Assembly: GCA_016125095.1 (NCBI GenBank)
Contig: WGMK01000028.1
Span: 1-44,006 of the forward strand
DNA: 44,006 nucleotides
Origin: Candidatus Hydrogenedens sp.
GTDB lineage: Bacteria; Hydrogenedentota; Hydrogenedentia; Hydrogenedentales; JAEUWI01
Direction: 5' to 3'
Made by a program: the position numbers and the translations under genes. Under the pieces are notes generated by a model. It searched no databases and was not told where the DNA came from. It saw nothing but the letters and a program-made list of their open reading frames with translations. Each line of letters starts with the position of its first letter. Position 1 is the stretch's first letter. Below, one piece after another: positions 31,564-39,462 of this stretch.

Positions 31564-32823
31564 TTAGGTCGTCGCCCGCGCCTTCTTGCCCGAGGCTGCC
31601 AGGGCGATATCATCGACGAAACGGATCAGGCGCGGCTGCTCGGCCGGCAGCAGGGCGGCGGTATGGCGACCGATCAGGACGTGCAGCGCACCGGCATCGC
31701 TGCCCGGCGCCTTGACCACGGCCGCACCCAGCACGTTGCCGAGGCCGGGCTGGGCGACCGCCCCGACCAGCACTTCGAGCACTCCCGGAACCCCGAGCAG
31801 GACATGCTCGACCTTTTCCGGGGCGACCTTGGTGCCGCCGATTGCGACCTGGTCGCCGACCCGACCGCAGAACAGTACCCGGTCGCCGACGCGCTCGACC
31901 AGATCGCCGGTAATCAGCCAGCCGTCGGTGGTATAGGGGCGCTGTTCGCCACCGGCGTAATTCAGCATTGCTCGCGGGCTGCGCAGCTCGAGCGCGCCGT
32001 TGGCGATGCGGAGCGCAACGCCGTCGACCCCGACGTCGAGCCAGGCGGCGGGGAACCCGGCGCGGCCGTCACGCACCGAATAGACCGCGCCGGCCTCGGT
32101 CGAGGCGTAGATGTCGCGCAGCTTGGCGCCGGGAAAGCTGCGCGACAGGCGATCGAGCAGGGCCTGATCGGCGGCCTCGCCACCCAGCGTGACCATGGCC
32201 AGCCGCGGCGGCGACCAGTCGGGCAGGCGCAGCCAGCAGCGCCACAGGCTGGGCGGGGCCGAAACATGGGTGGCCTGGTGGGTGACCATCAACTCGGCCA
32301 GTCGGGCCGGCGCCGCCCCCGGCTCGGCGATCAGGGTAGCACCGGCGGCAACCGCGCTGAACAGCACCTGGAGCCCGGCAAACGCGGTCGGCTCGTAGGC
32401 GAGCAGCCAGCGAGCACCCGGCTCGCGGCCGCCGCGGATGCGGCCCATCAGCCGGATCAGATCGTGGCGTACCAGCTTGGGCGCGCCGCTGGTGCCCGAG
32501 GTCGGCATCAGCACCGCGCATTCATTGGTGGTATCGACGCTGGGGGCGAGCGGCGCGAATCGGCCGTCGGCCTCGATCAGCACGCTGGCACCGGCCGGAC
32601 GCGGGGCATCGCCGCGCAGCAGCACCACCTCGATGCGGGCGCGCTCGCAGGCGATCAGCGTCGCCAGCAGGGTGCCGACCGAGCGGCCGGTGACCGCGAT
32701 CCGCCCGCCCACCGGCAATTTGGCCCGGATGCGTTCGGACAATTCGGCAATCTGGGGCCAATCCCAACGCCGCTCGCCTTCGAGCAGGTGAAAGGCCGGA
32801 TTGATCCAGGCCGGAACGATCAT
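31564..32823 (-). CDS. AMP-dependent synthetase/ligase, short form
   Basis: The 419-residue protein belongs to the ANL adenylate-forming superfamily. The P-loop is MPTSGTSGAPK, the A5 region YASTEAG (about 240), and TGDLVER (about 310) carries the conserved Asp. A C-terminal Lys lies in AASGKKA. At 419 residues it is shorter than the usual 500-550, with a reduced N-terminal part. It should activate a carboxylic acid as acyl-AMP and pass it to CoA or a carrier protein. It lies next to the biotin genes, but it is not BioW and no carrier protein is encoded nearby. The substrate is unknown. Confidence 0.87.
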   Translation of the reverse strand: MIVPAWINPAFHLLEGERRWDWPQIAELSERIRAKLPVGGRIAVTGRSVGTLLATLIACERARIEVVLLRGDAPRPAGASVLIEADGRFAPLAPSVDTTNECAVLMPTSGTSGAPKLVRHDLIRLMGRIRGGREPGARWLLAYEPTAFAGLQVLFSAVAAGATLIAEPGAAPARLAELMVTHQATHVSAPPSLWRCWLRLPDWSPPRLAMVTLGGEAADQALLDRLSRSFPGAKLRDIYASTEAGAVYSVRDGRAGFPAAWLDVGVDGVALRIANGALELRSPRAMLNYAGGEQRPYTTDGWLITGDLVERVGDRVLFCGRVGDQVAIGGTKVAPEKVEHVLLGVPGVLEVLVGAVAQPGLGNVLGAAVVKAPGSDAGALHVLIGRHTAALLPAEQPRLIRFVDDIALAASGKKARATT

Positions 32824-33199
32824 GAAGGCCCCCGTTAGCGCGGCCGCCGGTGCGCAAAGCCGGCACGACGGCCTGTGACGTTAGCGTGGTGCCATCCGGT
32901 CGTCCACCGAACTTGTCGATAATCTGTCGCCGATATCACAGGCCTTGCGGACAGGACTGACGCCAAACCCGGCGAGGCGGCGCCGACGCTGGATCCGATT
33001 CTCAAAATCTTGTTCTCACCGCACCTTGGAGCGCGACCTTAAGTCGCTGTCCGGTCCCGCGGCGACCCCGAGCGCCGGCCTTCCCAATCGTCGGAGCGCT
33101 TGGGGACCCGGGCAAGGGTCCGGCGTCCCCAAGGTCGGTTTCTCCGCACGGACGGACAGTGCGCGCGTCGCACGAGGTCTCCGGTCGAGACTCGGATCG
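32824..33199. other. 376-bp intergenic region with a long hairpin
   Basis: No credible gene. CTTGGGGAC (33099-33107) pairs with GTCCCCAAG (33125-33133) around 17 nt that contain further complementary CCGG words. It lies about 70 bp after the lectin gene stop, without a T-tract. Confidence 0.5.
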
Positions 33200-33688
33200 T
33201 CAGATTTCGCTGAACTCCCATTCCTGGTACGAGTCTTCCGCAGTCTGGTCATCCCACTGGATGCAGTAGTGATCATTGCCAGTTTCGCGCGCCTGAGGTC
33301 CGATGAATTTTCCGGAATTCTGGTTCCCAATCAGCCAGTTTTTGTTCTTCAGCTGGGTAAAATTCCATTGCTGGAATGGTTCCGGCGCGTAAACCAACTC
33401 CGAGTGGTATTGGATCGCAGTGGCGCCATTGCCCTGCGATCGAGCCCGGATGCAGGCGAGGCTGCCGCTATATTGGTTGATGAGAATATAGCTATTCGGT
33501 CTGTATTGTAAAATTGTCCAGACCTGTGGCGATGATACGGCGGCAAGTCCAAGCGAATCCCGGATAGTTAGGCTGGCGTCGTCTCGCTTCCAGTTATTGT
33601 CATCGCCTTCGACACTAAGATAGCGTCCACTCTTAATGTTCTTTATTTGCACGCGCAGGCTTTTGGCGGTATTTGGGTTCGTGCTCAT
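33200..33688 (-). CDS. Ricin-type beta-trefoil lectin-like protein
   Basis: The 162-residue protein consists of one beta-trefoil. Three repeats end in QxW-like motifs: QVWTI (about 55), QQWNF (about 108) and QEWEF (about 155). The start, IKNIKSGRYLSVEGDDN, is that of RICIN domains. It has no signal peptide or enzymatic partner domain. Such domains bind sugars and often serve in toxins or defence against grazers. Base composition is clearly less GC-rich than the neighbours and the flanking 200 bp upstream are AT-rich, suggesting recent acquisition. Confidence 0.8.
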   Translation of the reverse strand: MSTNPNTAKSLRVQIKNIKSGRYLSVEGDDNNWKRDDASLTIRDSLGLAAVSSPQVWTILQYRPNSYILINQYSGSLACIRARSQGNGATAIQYHSELVYAPEPFQQWNFTQLKNKNWLIGNQNSGKFIGPQARETGNDHYCIQWDDQTAEDSYQEWEFSEI

Positions 33689-33797
33689 TGTCAGCTCCTC
33701 TCGTGGTGACCAACAACGAGAGGACGTTATACCTATGTCTGGCGACAGTAAAGCGGATTAATTTTGCAATCATGCTCATTCTTTTATAACTAACTAC

Positions 33798-33825
33798 TGC
33801 CAGTATTCTATTAATAGTACTGGCA
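33798..33825. repeat. Inverted repeat in an AT-rich spacer
   Basis: TGCCAGTA (33798-33805) and TACTGGCA (33818-33825) are exact complements around 12 nt. The whole stretch 33720-33890 is AT-rich, unlike the rest of the window, and contains no gene. It lies upstream of the lectin gene and downstream of the amidotransferase gene. Confidence 0.65.
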
Positions 33826-33923
33826 TTCGATTAGATCGAGAATTATACCATATCATTATTCGGGAGATCATTGGGTCTTTCGCAACGGTTAGTGAATATG
33901 TCACCACGCAGCAGCCGGCGGTG

Positions 33924-34634
33924 TCAGCCGCCGGCAACGGCATCGAGCCAGGATTCAAAGCAGCGCCGCCCCTGGCGTTCCAGGCTTTCGCCCCACTGCC
34001 GGGTCGCCGCGCGCAGACCGGGCACGGTGATGCCCGGCGTCGCGGCGATCTCGCAGGCATGGCCGATCAGCCAGCGCTCGATCTCGCCGGCCAGCACCTC
34101 GGCATGGAATTGCAGCGCCAGCGTGGTCTGCCGCCATTGGAAGGCCTGGTGCGGATAGGCCGCGGTCGAGGCGAGCAGGGCGGCGTCTTCCGGCAACTCG
34201 AAGGTATCGCCATGCCAGTGCAGCACCGCGGTTTCCTCCGGCGCCAGCGGGCGCAGGCAGGACTCTCGTCCGGCCGCGGTCAGCGCCAGCGGCGCCCAGC
34301 CGATTTCCTTGACGCCTCCGGGATAGACTCGGGCGCCCAGCGCGCGCGCAATCATCTGGGCGCCGAGGCAGATGCCCAGCGTCGGCCGTCCGGCGGCCAG
34401 GCGGCGGCCGAGCAGCGCCAACTCGTCGGTCAGGAACGGATAGGATGCCTCTTCATAGGCGCCGATCGGACCACCCAGCACCACCAGGAGATCCGGCCCG
34501 AGCGGGTCGAGCGGCGCGATCTCGTCCCGGCCGGCCTCGATATAGTCGAGCGACACCCCGCGCCTGGCCAGGACCAGCCCCAGGCTGCCGGCGTCTTCGA
34601 AAGCGAGGTGACGGATGGCGAGCGCGTGCTTCAT
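33924..34634 (-). CDS. Class I glutamine amidotransferase (GMP synthase-like)
   Basis: The 236-residue protein has the class I catalytic triad: Cys89 in LGICLGAQ, His177 and Glu179 in LQFHAEV. VVLGGPIGAYEE near residue 51 is the oxyanion region. It is a stand-alone glutaminase-like protein, of the family often annotated as GMP synthase-like. True GuaA has a synthetase domain, which is missing. Members include gamma-glutamyl-compound hydrolases; the substrate here is unknown. ATG 34634 is preferred to a GTG at 34655. Confidence 0.86.
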   Translation of the reverse strand: MKHALAIRHLAFEDAGSLGLVLARRGVSLDYIEAGRDEIAPLDPLGPDLLVVLGGPIGAYEEASYPFLTDELALLGRRLAAGRPTLGICLGAQMIARALGARVYPGGVKEIGWAPLALTAAGRESCLRPLAPEETAVLHWHGDTFELPEDAALLASTAAYPHQAFQWRQTTLALQFHAEVLAGEIERWLIGHACEIAATPGITVPGLRAATRQWGESLERQGRRCFESWLDAVAGG

Positions 34635-34696
34635 GTCGGATCGCTTTCTTGGCACCTTGAGACAAAACGTCGCAGCCGGTCGGGTCGGTGCGCCAA

Positions 34697-34744
34697 CCGA
34701 TCAGTGTCCCTGCCGATCAGTGTCCCTGCCGGTCAGCGTCGCAG
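34697..34744. repeat. Three 16-bp tandem repeats at the response regulator 3' end
   Basis: CCGATCAGTGTCCCTG is present at 34697-34712 and 34713-34728, and a diverged copy at 34729-34744 overlaps the stop codon of the response-regulator gene (34733-34735). Confidence 0.85.
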
Positions 34745-35101
34745 CCGGCGCTCGATCGTCGCGACCAGTTCCTCGAACGCGATCGGCTTGGTGATGTAAT
34801 CGTCCGCGCCCAGGCGTTTGCCGGCGGTGACCTGGCGCGGTTCCGCCATCGCCGACAGATAGACGAACGGCATCAGCCGGAAATCGGGCCCCAGCGCCCG
34901 CATCCGCTCCAGCACCTGATAGCCGTCAAGCTTGGGCATGCTGATATCGCACAGCACGAGGTCGGGGCGCTGGCTCGCGATCAGCGCCAGTCCGGTCTCG
35001 CCGTCCGCCGCCTCGATCGGTTCGTGGCCGGCGTCGCGCAACTCCTCGACGATCAGCCTGCGGATCGCGGCTTCGTCGTCGATGCAGAGAATCCTGGCCA
35101 T
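34733..35101 (-). CDS. Single-domain response regulator
   Basis: The 122-residue protein is a receiver domain only. The acidic pocket is DD (8-9), the phosphorylation site D52 (LVLCDISMP) and the conserved Lys K105 (YITKP). It closely resembles the receiver of the LuxR-type regulator at 36694 (both share RLGADDY and TKPI), so the two are probably served by the same kinase. It follows the histidine kinase gene after 67 bp on the same strand. Confidence 0.93.
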   Translation of the reverse strand: MARILCIDDEAAIRRLIVEELRDAGHEPIEAADGETGLALIASQRPDLVLCDISMPKLDGYQVLERMRALGPDFRLMPFVYLSAMAEPRQVTAGKRLGADDYITKPIAFEELVATIERRLRR

Positions 35102-35168
35102 GGCTTGAGCGCTCCGAACCTCCGCGGTCGCAACGGTGGGAGCCGCCGCCCCGCCGTCAACATGGGCC

Positions 35169-36263
35169 TCACTGCTTGTCGGGGAACGATGACTCCCCGG
35201 TCGATACCGCCGGGGCCGGCTCGGCTCCGGCAACCGGCATCTGCACGGTGAAGACCGACCCCTGCCCCTCGACGCTCTCGACCAGGATGCGGCCACCATG
35301 CATGCGCACGAAGGTCTCGACCAGATAGAGGCCGACGCCGCTGCCCGAGATGCCGGCGACGTTGCCGCCCCGATAATAGGGCTCGAACAGGTTGGGCAGA
35401 TCCGCCTCGGGGATGCCGATGCCCTGGTCGCGCACGGCGATCACCGCCATGGTGCCGTTGGTCTGCCCGGTGACTTCGACGACCGAGCCCTCGGGGGAAT
35501 ATTTTATCGCATTGCCGATCAGATTGTCCAAGATGTAGGTGACCAGATTGCGATCGGCCCGGATCGAGACCGGCAGATCATGGACGTTGACTTTGATCTG
35601 GTGAGACAACGCCACTTCGGAATGCTGGCGGCCGATCGATTTGAGCAGAGTCCAGAGATTGACCCGTTCCAGATGCATCGAAATTTTGTTGTCGAATGCT
35701 CTGGAAGTATAAAGGATGCGCTCGATCAACACGATCATCCGGCTGACCGCCTGGCGGATCGACTTGACCCGGGTCTGCAGATCTTCCGGCGACACCGCCT
35801 GCTTGACCTTGCCCATCCGATAGGCCTCGCCGTCGATGATGGTCAATGGCGTGCGAAATTCATGGGAGACCATGGAGACGAAGGCGCGCTGCATCGCAGA
35901 CGCCTTTCGTTCCTTGGCCAGGGCATCGCCCAGCGTCTGCTCCATGCGGACCCGGTAGTTGACCATGATGCCGGTGATCAGAACCGTGATGATCGACAGC
36001 ACCCGATTGGCGAAGAACACCAGGAGATCCGTTTCGATCGGCACCGGAAAGAAGCAGCCGGTCAGTATCAGCGTGATCGAGAGCACGACGATGGTGATCT
36101 GGAGTCCCCTTTCGATAATCAGGAACCCCATCAAGGTCGGAATGGTATAAAGAAAACCGATCGACACGTCGTCGGCGCGCGTGGTCGTGTCGAAGGCAAA
36201 GATCATGAACTGCGCGGTCATAATCGCGATGAACAATTTCTTGCGGAAGATCGCTCGCCACAT
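35169..36263 (-). CDS. Membrane sensor histidine kinase
   Basis: The 364-residue protein has four to five hydrophobic helices in the first 105 residues (MASE-like, no obvious periplasmic sensor). A HisKA domain follows with H134 (MVSHEFRTPL), then an HATPase_c domain with the N box (ILDNLIGNAIKY), G1 box (DQGIGIP) and G2 box (GSGVGLYL). It should autophosphorylate in response to a membrane or intramembrane signal and pass phosphate to the adjacent regulators. The start at 36263 (MWRAIFRKKL) gives a proper first helix; the longer frame adds a Pro/Arg-rich leader. Confidence 0.93.
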   Translation of the reverse strand: MWRAIFRKKLFIAIMTAQFMIFAFDTTTRADDVSIGFLYTIPTLMGFLIIERGLQITIVVLSITLILTGCFFPVPIETDLLVFFANRVLSIITVLITGIMVNYRVRMEQTLGDALAKERKASAMQRAFVSMVSHEFRTPLTIIDGEAYRMGKVKQAVSPEDLQTRVKSIRQAVSRMIVLIERILYTSRAFDNKISMHLERVNLWTLLKSIGRQHSEVALSHQIKVNVHDLPVSIRADRNLVTYILDNLIGNAIKYSPEGSVVEVTGQTNGTMAVIAVRDQGIGIPEADLPNLFEPYYRGGNVAGISGSGVGLYLVETFVRMHGGRILVESVEGQGSVFTVQMPVAGAEPAPAVSTGESSFPDKQ

Positions 36264-36693
36264 TGTCAACTCGCGACTGGTTCGACGGCACGGCAGTTCA
36301 GGGGCAGCCCGAGGGGCCGTCCACGAGCGATCGCCGAGGCTGCCCGCGTGACCCGGTATGGTTTTGACGGTATTGCCGATTCGCTTTCCAGGCAATGGCT
36401 GAAGCCGTCCGCTGCCGCGCAGCACCGGTTTGCCCCGCGCGACCGACGCGCGATAGAAAAGCCGGCTGCCTTATCGCAGAACGCAGCGCAGCATCCTATC
36501 TTCTGGGCGGGGGACGTTTCCGGCCGGAGGGCCGTGCCCGTGCCCCCGAGGGCCGGGTCGTGGCCGCCACGGCGCAGGAAGTTCCCCGGCGTTGGGGCAA
36601 TGGAGTATGTTCGGCACGGTTGGCGCAAGCGACCACGGTAACGGCCGCGGTTGTGTTGCTCAGAAGCACGGACGTCATCGGAAAGAGGGTGCG
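36264..36693. other. 430-bp divergent intergenic region between kinase and LuxR-type regulator
   Basis: No convincing gene; the open frames on both strands are Arg/Ala-rich with no start signal. It presumably contains both promoters of this two-component locus, but I see no clear hexamers. Confidence 0.4.
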
Positions 36694-37290
36694 GTGCCCG
36701 GAAAATTGCTCTGCATTGACGACGAACAGCGGATCGTCGACCTGCTGACCGAGGAACTGTCGGAACAGGGTTATGCCGTTCACGGCGCGACCAGTGGCCC
36801 GGAAGGCTTCGCTGCGATCCTGCGGCTCAACCCGGACCTGGTGATCTGCGACATCAATATGCCGGGCATGACCGGTTTCGAGGTCCTGGAAAAGCTGAAA
36901 ACGCTGAGCCCGCAATTCAGCCGGATGCCGTTCATCTTCCTGTCGGCACTCAACGAGCGCGAAGACATCCTGAAGGGCCGGCGGCTCGGCGCCGACGACT
37001 ATGTGACCAAGCCGATCGACTTCGAAATGCTGCTCGAGGTGGTCAAGGCCCGGCTCAACCCGGTTGCCCGCAAGGCCAATGCCCGGCCGGCGGTGTCGCT
37101 CACCGAGCGGGAAATCGAAGCCCTGACCTGGTCGGCGCGCGGAAAGTCCTCCGCCGATATCGCGGTGCTGATGGAAGTCAGCGAGCGCACGGTCAATTTC
37201 CACATCGCCAATGCGATGCAGAAATTCGGCGTCGCCACCCGGATCCAGGCCGCGGTCAAGGCCAGCCTGGCCGGCATCATCAAAGAGTGA
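36694..37290 (+). CDS. Response regulator with LuxR-type DNA-binding domain
   Basis: The 198-residue protein has a receiver domain (1-120) with D53 (VICDINMP) and K106 (YVTKP). The C-terminal HTH (about 135-195) starts SLTEREIEALTWSARGKSS and continues DIAVLMEVSERTVNFHIANA, the NarL/LuxR signature. The GTG start at 36694 has AGAGGG upstream. It is transcribed divergently from the kinase gene and is probably its transcriptional output. The HTH resembles those of quorum-type LuxR proteins in the VNFHI motif. Confidence 0.93.
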   Translation: MPGKLLCIDDEQRIVDLLTEELSEQGYAVHGATSGPEGFAAILRLNPDLVICDINMPGMTGFEVLEKLKTLSPQFSRMPFIFLSALNEREDILKGRRLGADDYVTKPIDFEMLLEVVKARLNPVARKANARPAVSLTEREIEALTWSARGKSSADIAVLMEVSERTVNFHIANAMQKFGVATRIQAAVKASLAGIIKE

Positions 37291-37416
37291 TGACCCCAAG
37301 AGTGGGGCCAGAACCATCCGTCACCCTGCAAGAAGTCACAGCTGTAAGGGATGCCAGGATGTTGTCATGACCGCATTGCGGTAGAACAACGCCATCACCC
37401 TTCAGGAGGACGGACC

Positions 37417-37575
37417 ATGGCTCGCGAAGAAACCACTGAGATTTCCTCGAAGACCACCACGGACGACGCGGCCGCCGCCCCGCGCCAGGACATGAAGACC
37501 GAGATCGACCGTCCGGTCGTCCGCGAGGTCCGCTGCTTCGTCATGACCATGAACGGCTGCGCGATGTCGTTCTGA
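37417..37575 (+). CDS. 52-residue Cys-containing peptide, possibly RiPP precursor (PqqA-like leader pattern)
   Basis: The peptide starts MAREETTEISSKTTTDDAA and ends RPVVREVRCFVMTMNGCAMS-F. A charged, Thr/Asp-rich N-terminal part would suit a leader, and a hydrophobic Cys-x7-Cys tail would suit a core. The segment RPVVREVRC resembles the conserved stretch of PqqA precursors (P-x-V-x-E-[IV]-R-[CV]-G-M-E), but the crosslinked Glu and Tyr of PqqA are absent, so it is not a PQQ precursor. AGGAGG lies 7 nt before the ATG and a strong terminator follows, both signs of a well-expressed real gene. No radical SAM or other modifying enzyme is in the window. Confidence 0.7.
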   Translation: MAREETTEISSKTTTDDAAAAPRQDMKTEIDRPVVREVRCFVMTMNGCAMSF

Positions 37576-37652
37576 GAACCCGGGACCGCTGGCCGCTCCT
37601 CGCCGCCGCGGGTATCCGACCGGGTAGAGTGCGCATCTGATCTGCCCATGAG

Positions 37653-37682
37653 ATCGCGGAGGCTTCCTCCGCGATTTTTTTT
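37653..37682 (+). terminator. Rho-independent terminator of the small peptide gene
   Basis: ATCGCGGAGG (37653-37662) pairs fully with CCTCCGCGAT (37666-37675) around a 3-nt loop and is followed by a run of T to 37682. It lies 78 bp after the peptide stop codon. Confidence 0.93.
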
Positions 37683-37864
37683 GGCATTCGCCGGGCGATC
37701 AAACAGGCCGGGGCGACGGCGCCCGGCGCAACCGGACAACCCTGGCCACGCTCCCCGACAACCCGGTTCGGCAACGGTCGCTCCACCAAAACCAATGCCG
37801 GAACTCCGCGCGCCATGTCCCTGTGACAATTGGCTTCCGTCGGTCAAACCGACCGTCCGCCAAC

Positions 37865-37892
37865 TTGACAGTACGCTCAGCCGTGGTATGAA
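37865..37892 (+). promoter_or_regulatory. Sigma70-type promoter with overlapping inverted repeat
   Basis: TTGACA (37865-37870), a 16-bp spacer and TATGAA (37887-37892) form a good promoter for the 38014 gene. GTACGCT (37871-37877) and AGCGTAC (37900-37906) are an inverted repeat with one arm right after the -35 box and the other after the -10 box near the start point, a typical repressor arrangement. Confidence 0.65.
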
Positions 37893-38013
37893 TGCAGCAA
37901 GCGTACAGTCAGATTGATCCATTCCATCAAAGGCGCAGCCTCCTCCTTCCCGAGTTCAGCCGACGGCATCGTCATGGCTCTCGAAAGAAGTTCGACCCAG
38001 TTGAGGACATAAA

Positions 38014-38460
38014 ATGACCGATACGGACGATGCCCGGAAAAGGTACGCGGAGTACATCAAACTTCATTTGTTTGATGAGAGATATCTGTCGCGGGAGCGC
38101 GAGAAGAAAATTCTGGGAGAAGGGGTGACCCGGTTCGAGATCTCTCTGGAAGAGGCTCGCTCCATTCTGATGAACGTCGCCGCCGAGCAGGATTTCATCT
38201 TCGAGAAAGATGTCGACAAGCTGGTCAAGGAAATCATGCAGGCCTTCGCCGCCAGCGACGGCCATATCGGGCAGAGCGAATTCCGCCACGCGGTCCATAT
38301 CTACAAGCAGCTGTCCTCCGGTCACGTCGGCGAAGGCGACGCCAAGCGGCGCCTGAAGCAGATGATGATCGAGAACGACTGGAAACCCCGGCGCCAGAGC
38401 TTCATCGTGATGGCCAATCTGGGGTCGCGCAAATGGTTCCGGGATATCCCGGAGAAATAG
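38014..38460 (+). CDS. Hypothetical soluble protein, all-helical
   Basis: The 148-residue protein is helical and charged, with no signal peptide or membrane span. Segments are LFDERYLSREREKKILGEGV, RFEISLEEARSILMNVAAEQ and a helix-loop-helix ASDGHIGQSEFRHAVHIYKQ that resembles a degenerate EF-hand or TerB-like turn. I recognise no family. GAGGA lies 7 nt before the ATG and a clear promoter with an inverted repeat is located 120 bp upstream. It lies between the small peptide and the His-tailed membrane proteins. Confidence 0.82.
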   Translation: MTDTDDARKRYAEYIKLHLFDERYLSREREKKILGEGVTRFEISLEEARSILMNVAAEQDFIFEKDVDKLVKEIMQAFAASDGHIGQSEFRHAVHIYKQLSSGHVGEGDAKRRLKQMMIENDWKPRRQSFIVMANLGSRKWFRDIPEK

Positions 38461-38476
38461 GTCCGGTGCCACGGGT

Positions 38477-38515
38477 CCGGACACCTGGGCCCGGAACGAT
38501 AGGCCGGGTGTCCGG
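38477..38515. repeat. Long GC hairpin after the 38014 gene
   Basis: CCGGACACC (38477-38485) pairs with GGTGTCCGG (38507-38515), and inner GGGCC/GGCC words extend the stem. No T-tract follows, so partial termination or mRNA protection is possible. Confidence 0.65.
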
Positions 38516-38576
38516 TCCGGTTGGGTGAGTCCCGTGCGGCCCGGTTCGGTGCCGCAGTTTTCTGGGGGTGGGTCAC

Positions 38577-39335
38577 ATGGATGTCGCGCATCTTTCAGTC
38601 GTCTTGGCCGTGGTCATCGCCAAAGCCCTGAGCATCCTGGCGATCCTGTACATCCCGATGCTGATCGGCGCGCGGTGGCTGCCGCGGATCGATGACCAGG
38701 GATTGTATCTGCAGCCGGCGGCGTGGTTCCTGGCGCTGTTCAGCGGCGCGGTCGGCGGCGGCGCGCTGCTGTATTGCAATCTCGATCCGAACTACTTCAC
38801 GGTAAACGAGATCTTCCGTCCCGACGGACCCTGGGCACTGAGCTATTCCGCCTTCATCCTGGAACGGGTCAATCCGTTCAACTACTCCTTCGATCCGGTG
38901 TTCAACCAGATGGCCTGGGACGGCGAAGGCACCAACCTCGCGGTTCTGTTTGTCCTGGCCGCGGCCAGCGCCGCCTTGCTTGTGCTCAAGGCGATCTCGA
39001 CCTGGCGCTCGGCCGGCGCGCTGCGGGGTATCATCTTCGGCTTCGCCGTGGTGGTCTGGGCCTGCTATCTGACCATGTTTCTGGTCTGCCTGACCTTGTG
39101 GCTGCTGCATCTGCTGAATTTCTGGACGTTGGCTCTGGCGACGCTCGCGGTTCATCTGCATCGCAGCCGGTCGTTCCCCTTCCATCTCAGCACCCTGCTG
39201 GCGCCGGTGTTCGGGGCGGCCAGCGATCACGGCCACCATGGCGGCGGCCATGGCCATGGCGACCATCACCCGCTGCCTGAGGACGAAGAGGAAGAGGTCG
39301 ACATTCCGACCGGCCTGACTCAGAGCCTGAGCTGA
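38577..39335 (+). CDS. Multi-span membrane protein with His-rich tail (paralogue 1)
   Basis: The 252-residue protein has about five hydrophobic helices (7-30, 49-67, 119-139, 149-172, 173-195). A conserved loop holds RPDGPWALSYSAFILERVNP followed by FNYSFDP. The C-terminus is His/Gly-rich (SDHGHHGGGHGHGDHH, about 217-231) followed by an acidic run, a likely metal-binding cytoplasmic tail. I know no family name. The following gene encodes a paralogue with the same loop (VEGPWALPYATFLLERANP), so they are tandem duplicates. ATG 38577 is preferred to GTG 38568. Confidence 0.85.
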   Translation: MDVAHLSVVLAVVIAKALSILAILYIPMLIGARWLPRIDDQGLYLQPAAWFLALFSGAVGGGALLYCNLDPNYFTVNEIFRPDGPWALSYSAFILERVNPFNYSFDPVFNQMAWDGEGTNLAVLFVLAAASAALLVLKAISTWRSAGALRGIIFGFAVVVWACYLTMFLVCLTLWLLHLLNFWTLALATLAVHLHRSRSFPFHLSTLLAPVFGAASDHGHHGGGHGHGDHHPLPEDEEEEVDIPTGLTQSLS

Positions 39336-39462
39336 CCGTCGGCGTCGCCCGGCCAGGGATCGGCTGCAACAGAAGCTTGAGTGCCAGGCGCCGGCGTTCC
39401 CATGCAGGTTTGACTAGGCTGGCGCCACCCGAGGGGTAGCCGCCACATCGGGATCGAATGCG

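Noticed and set aside
31564..32823. BioW (pimeloyl-CoA synthetase)
   Set aside because: The protein has ANL-superfamily motifs (TSGTSGAPK, TGDL), whereas BioW has a different fold; the biotin operon already has a BioC/esterase route.
32945..33511. Plus-strand frame across the intergenic hairpin and the lectin gene
   Set aside because: Arg/Ser-rich start, no Shine-Dalgarno, and it runs antisense to a gene with clear beta-trefoil repeats.
37417..37575. PqqA (PQQ precursor)
   Set aside because: The Glu and Tyr that form PQQ are missing at the expected positions and no pqqB-E genes are present; only the leader-like stretch is similar.
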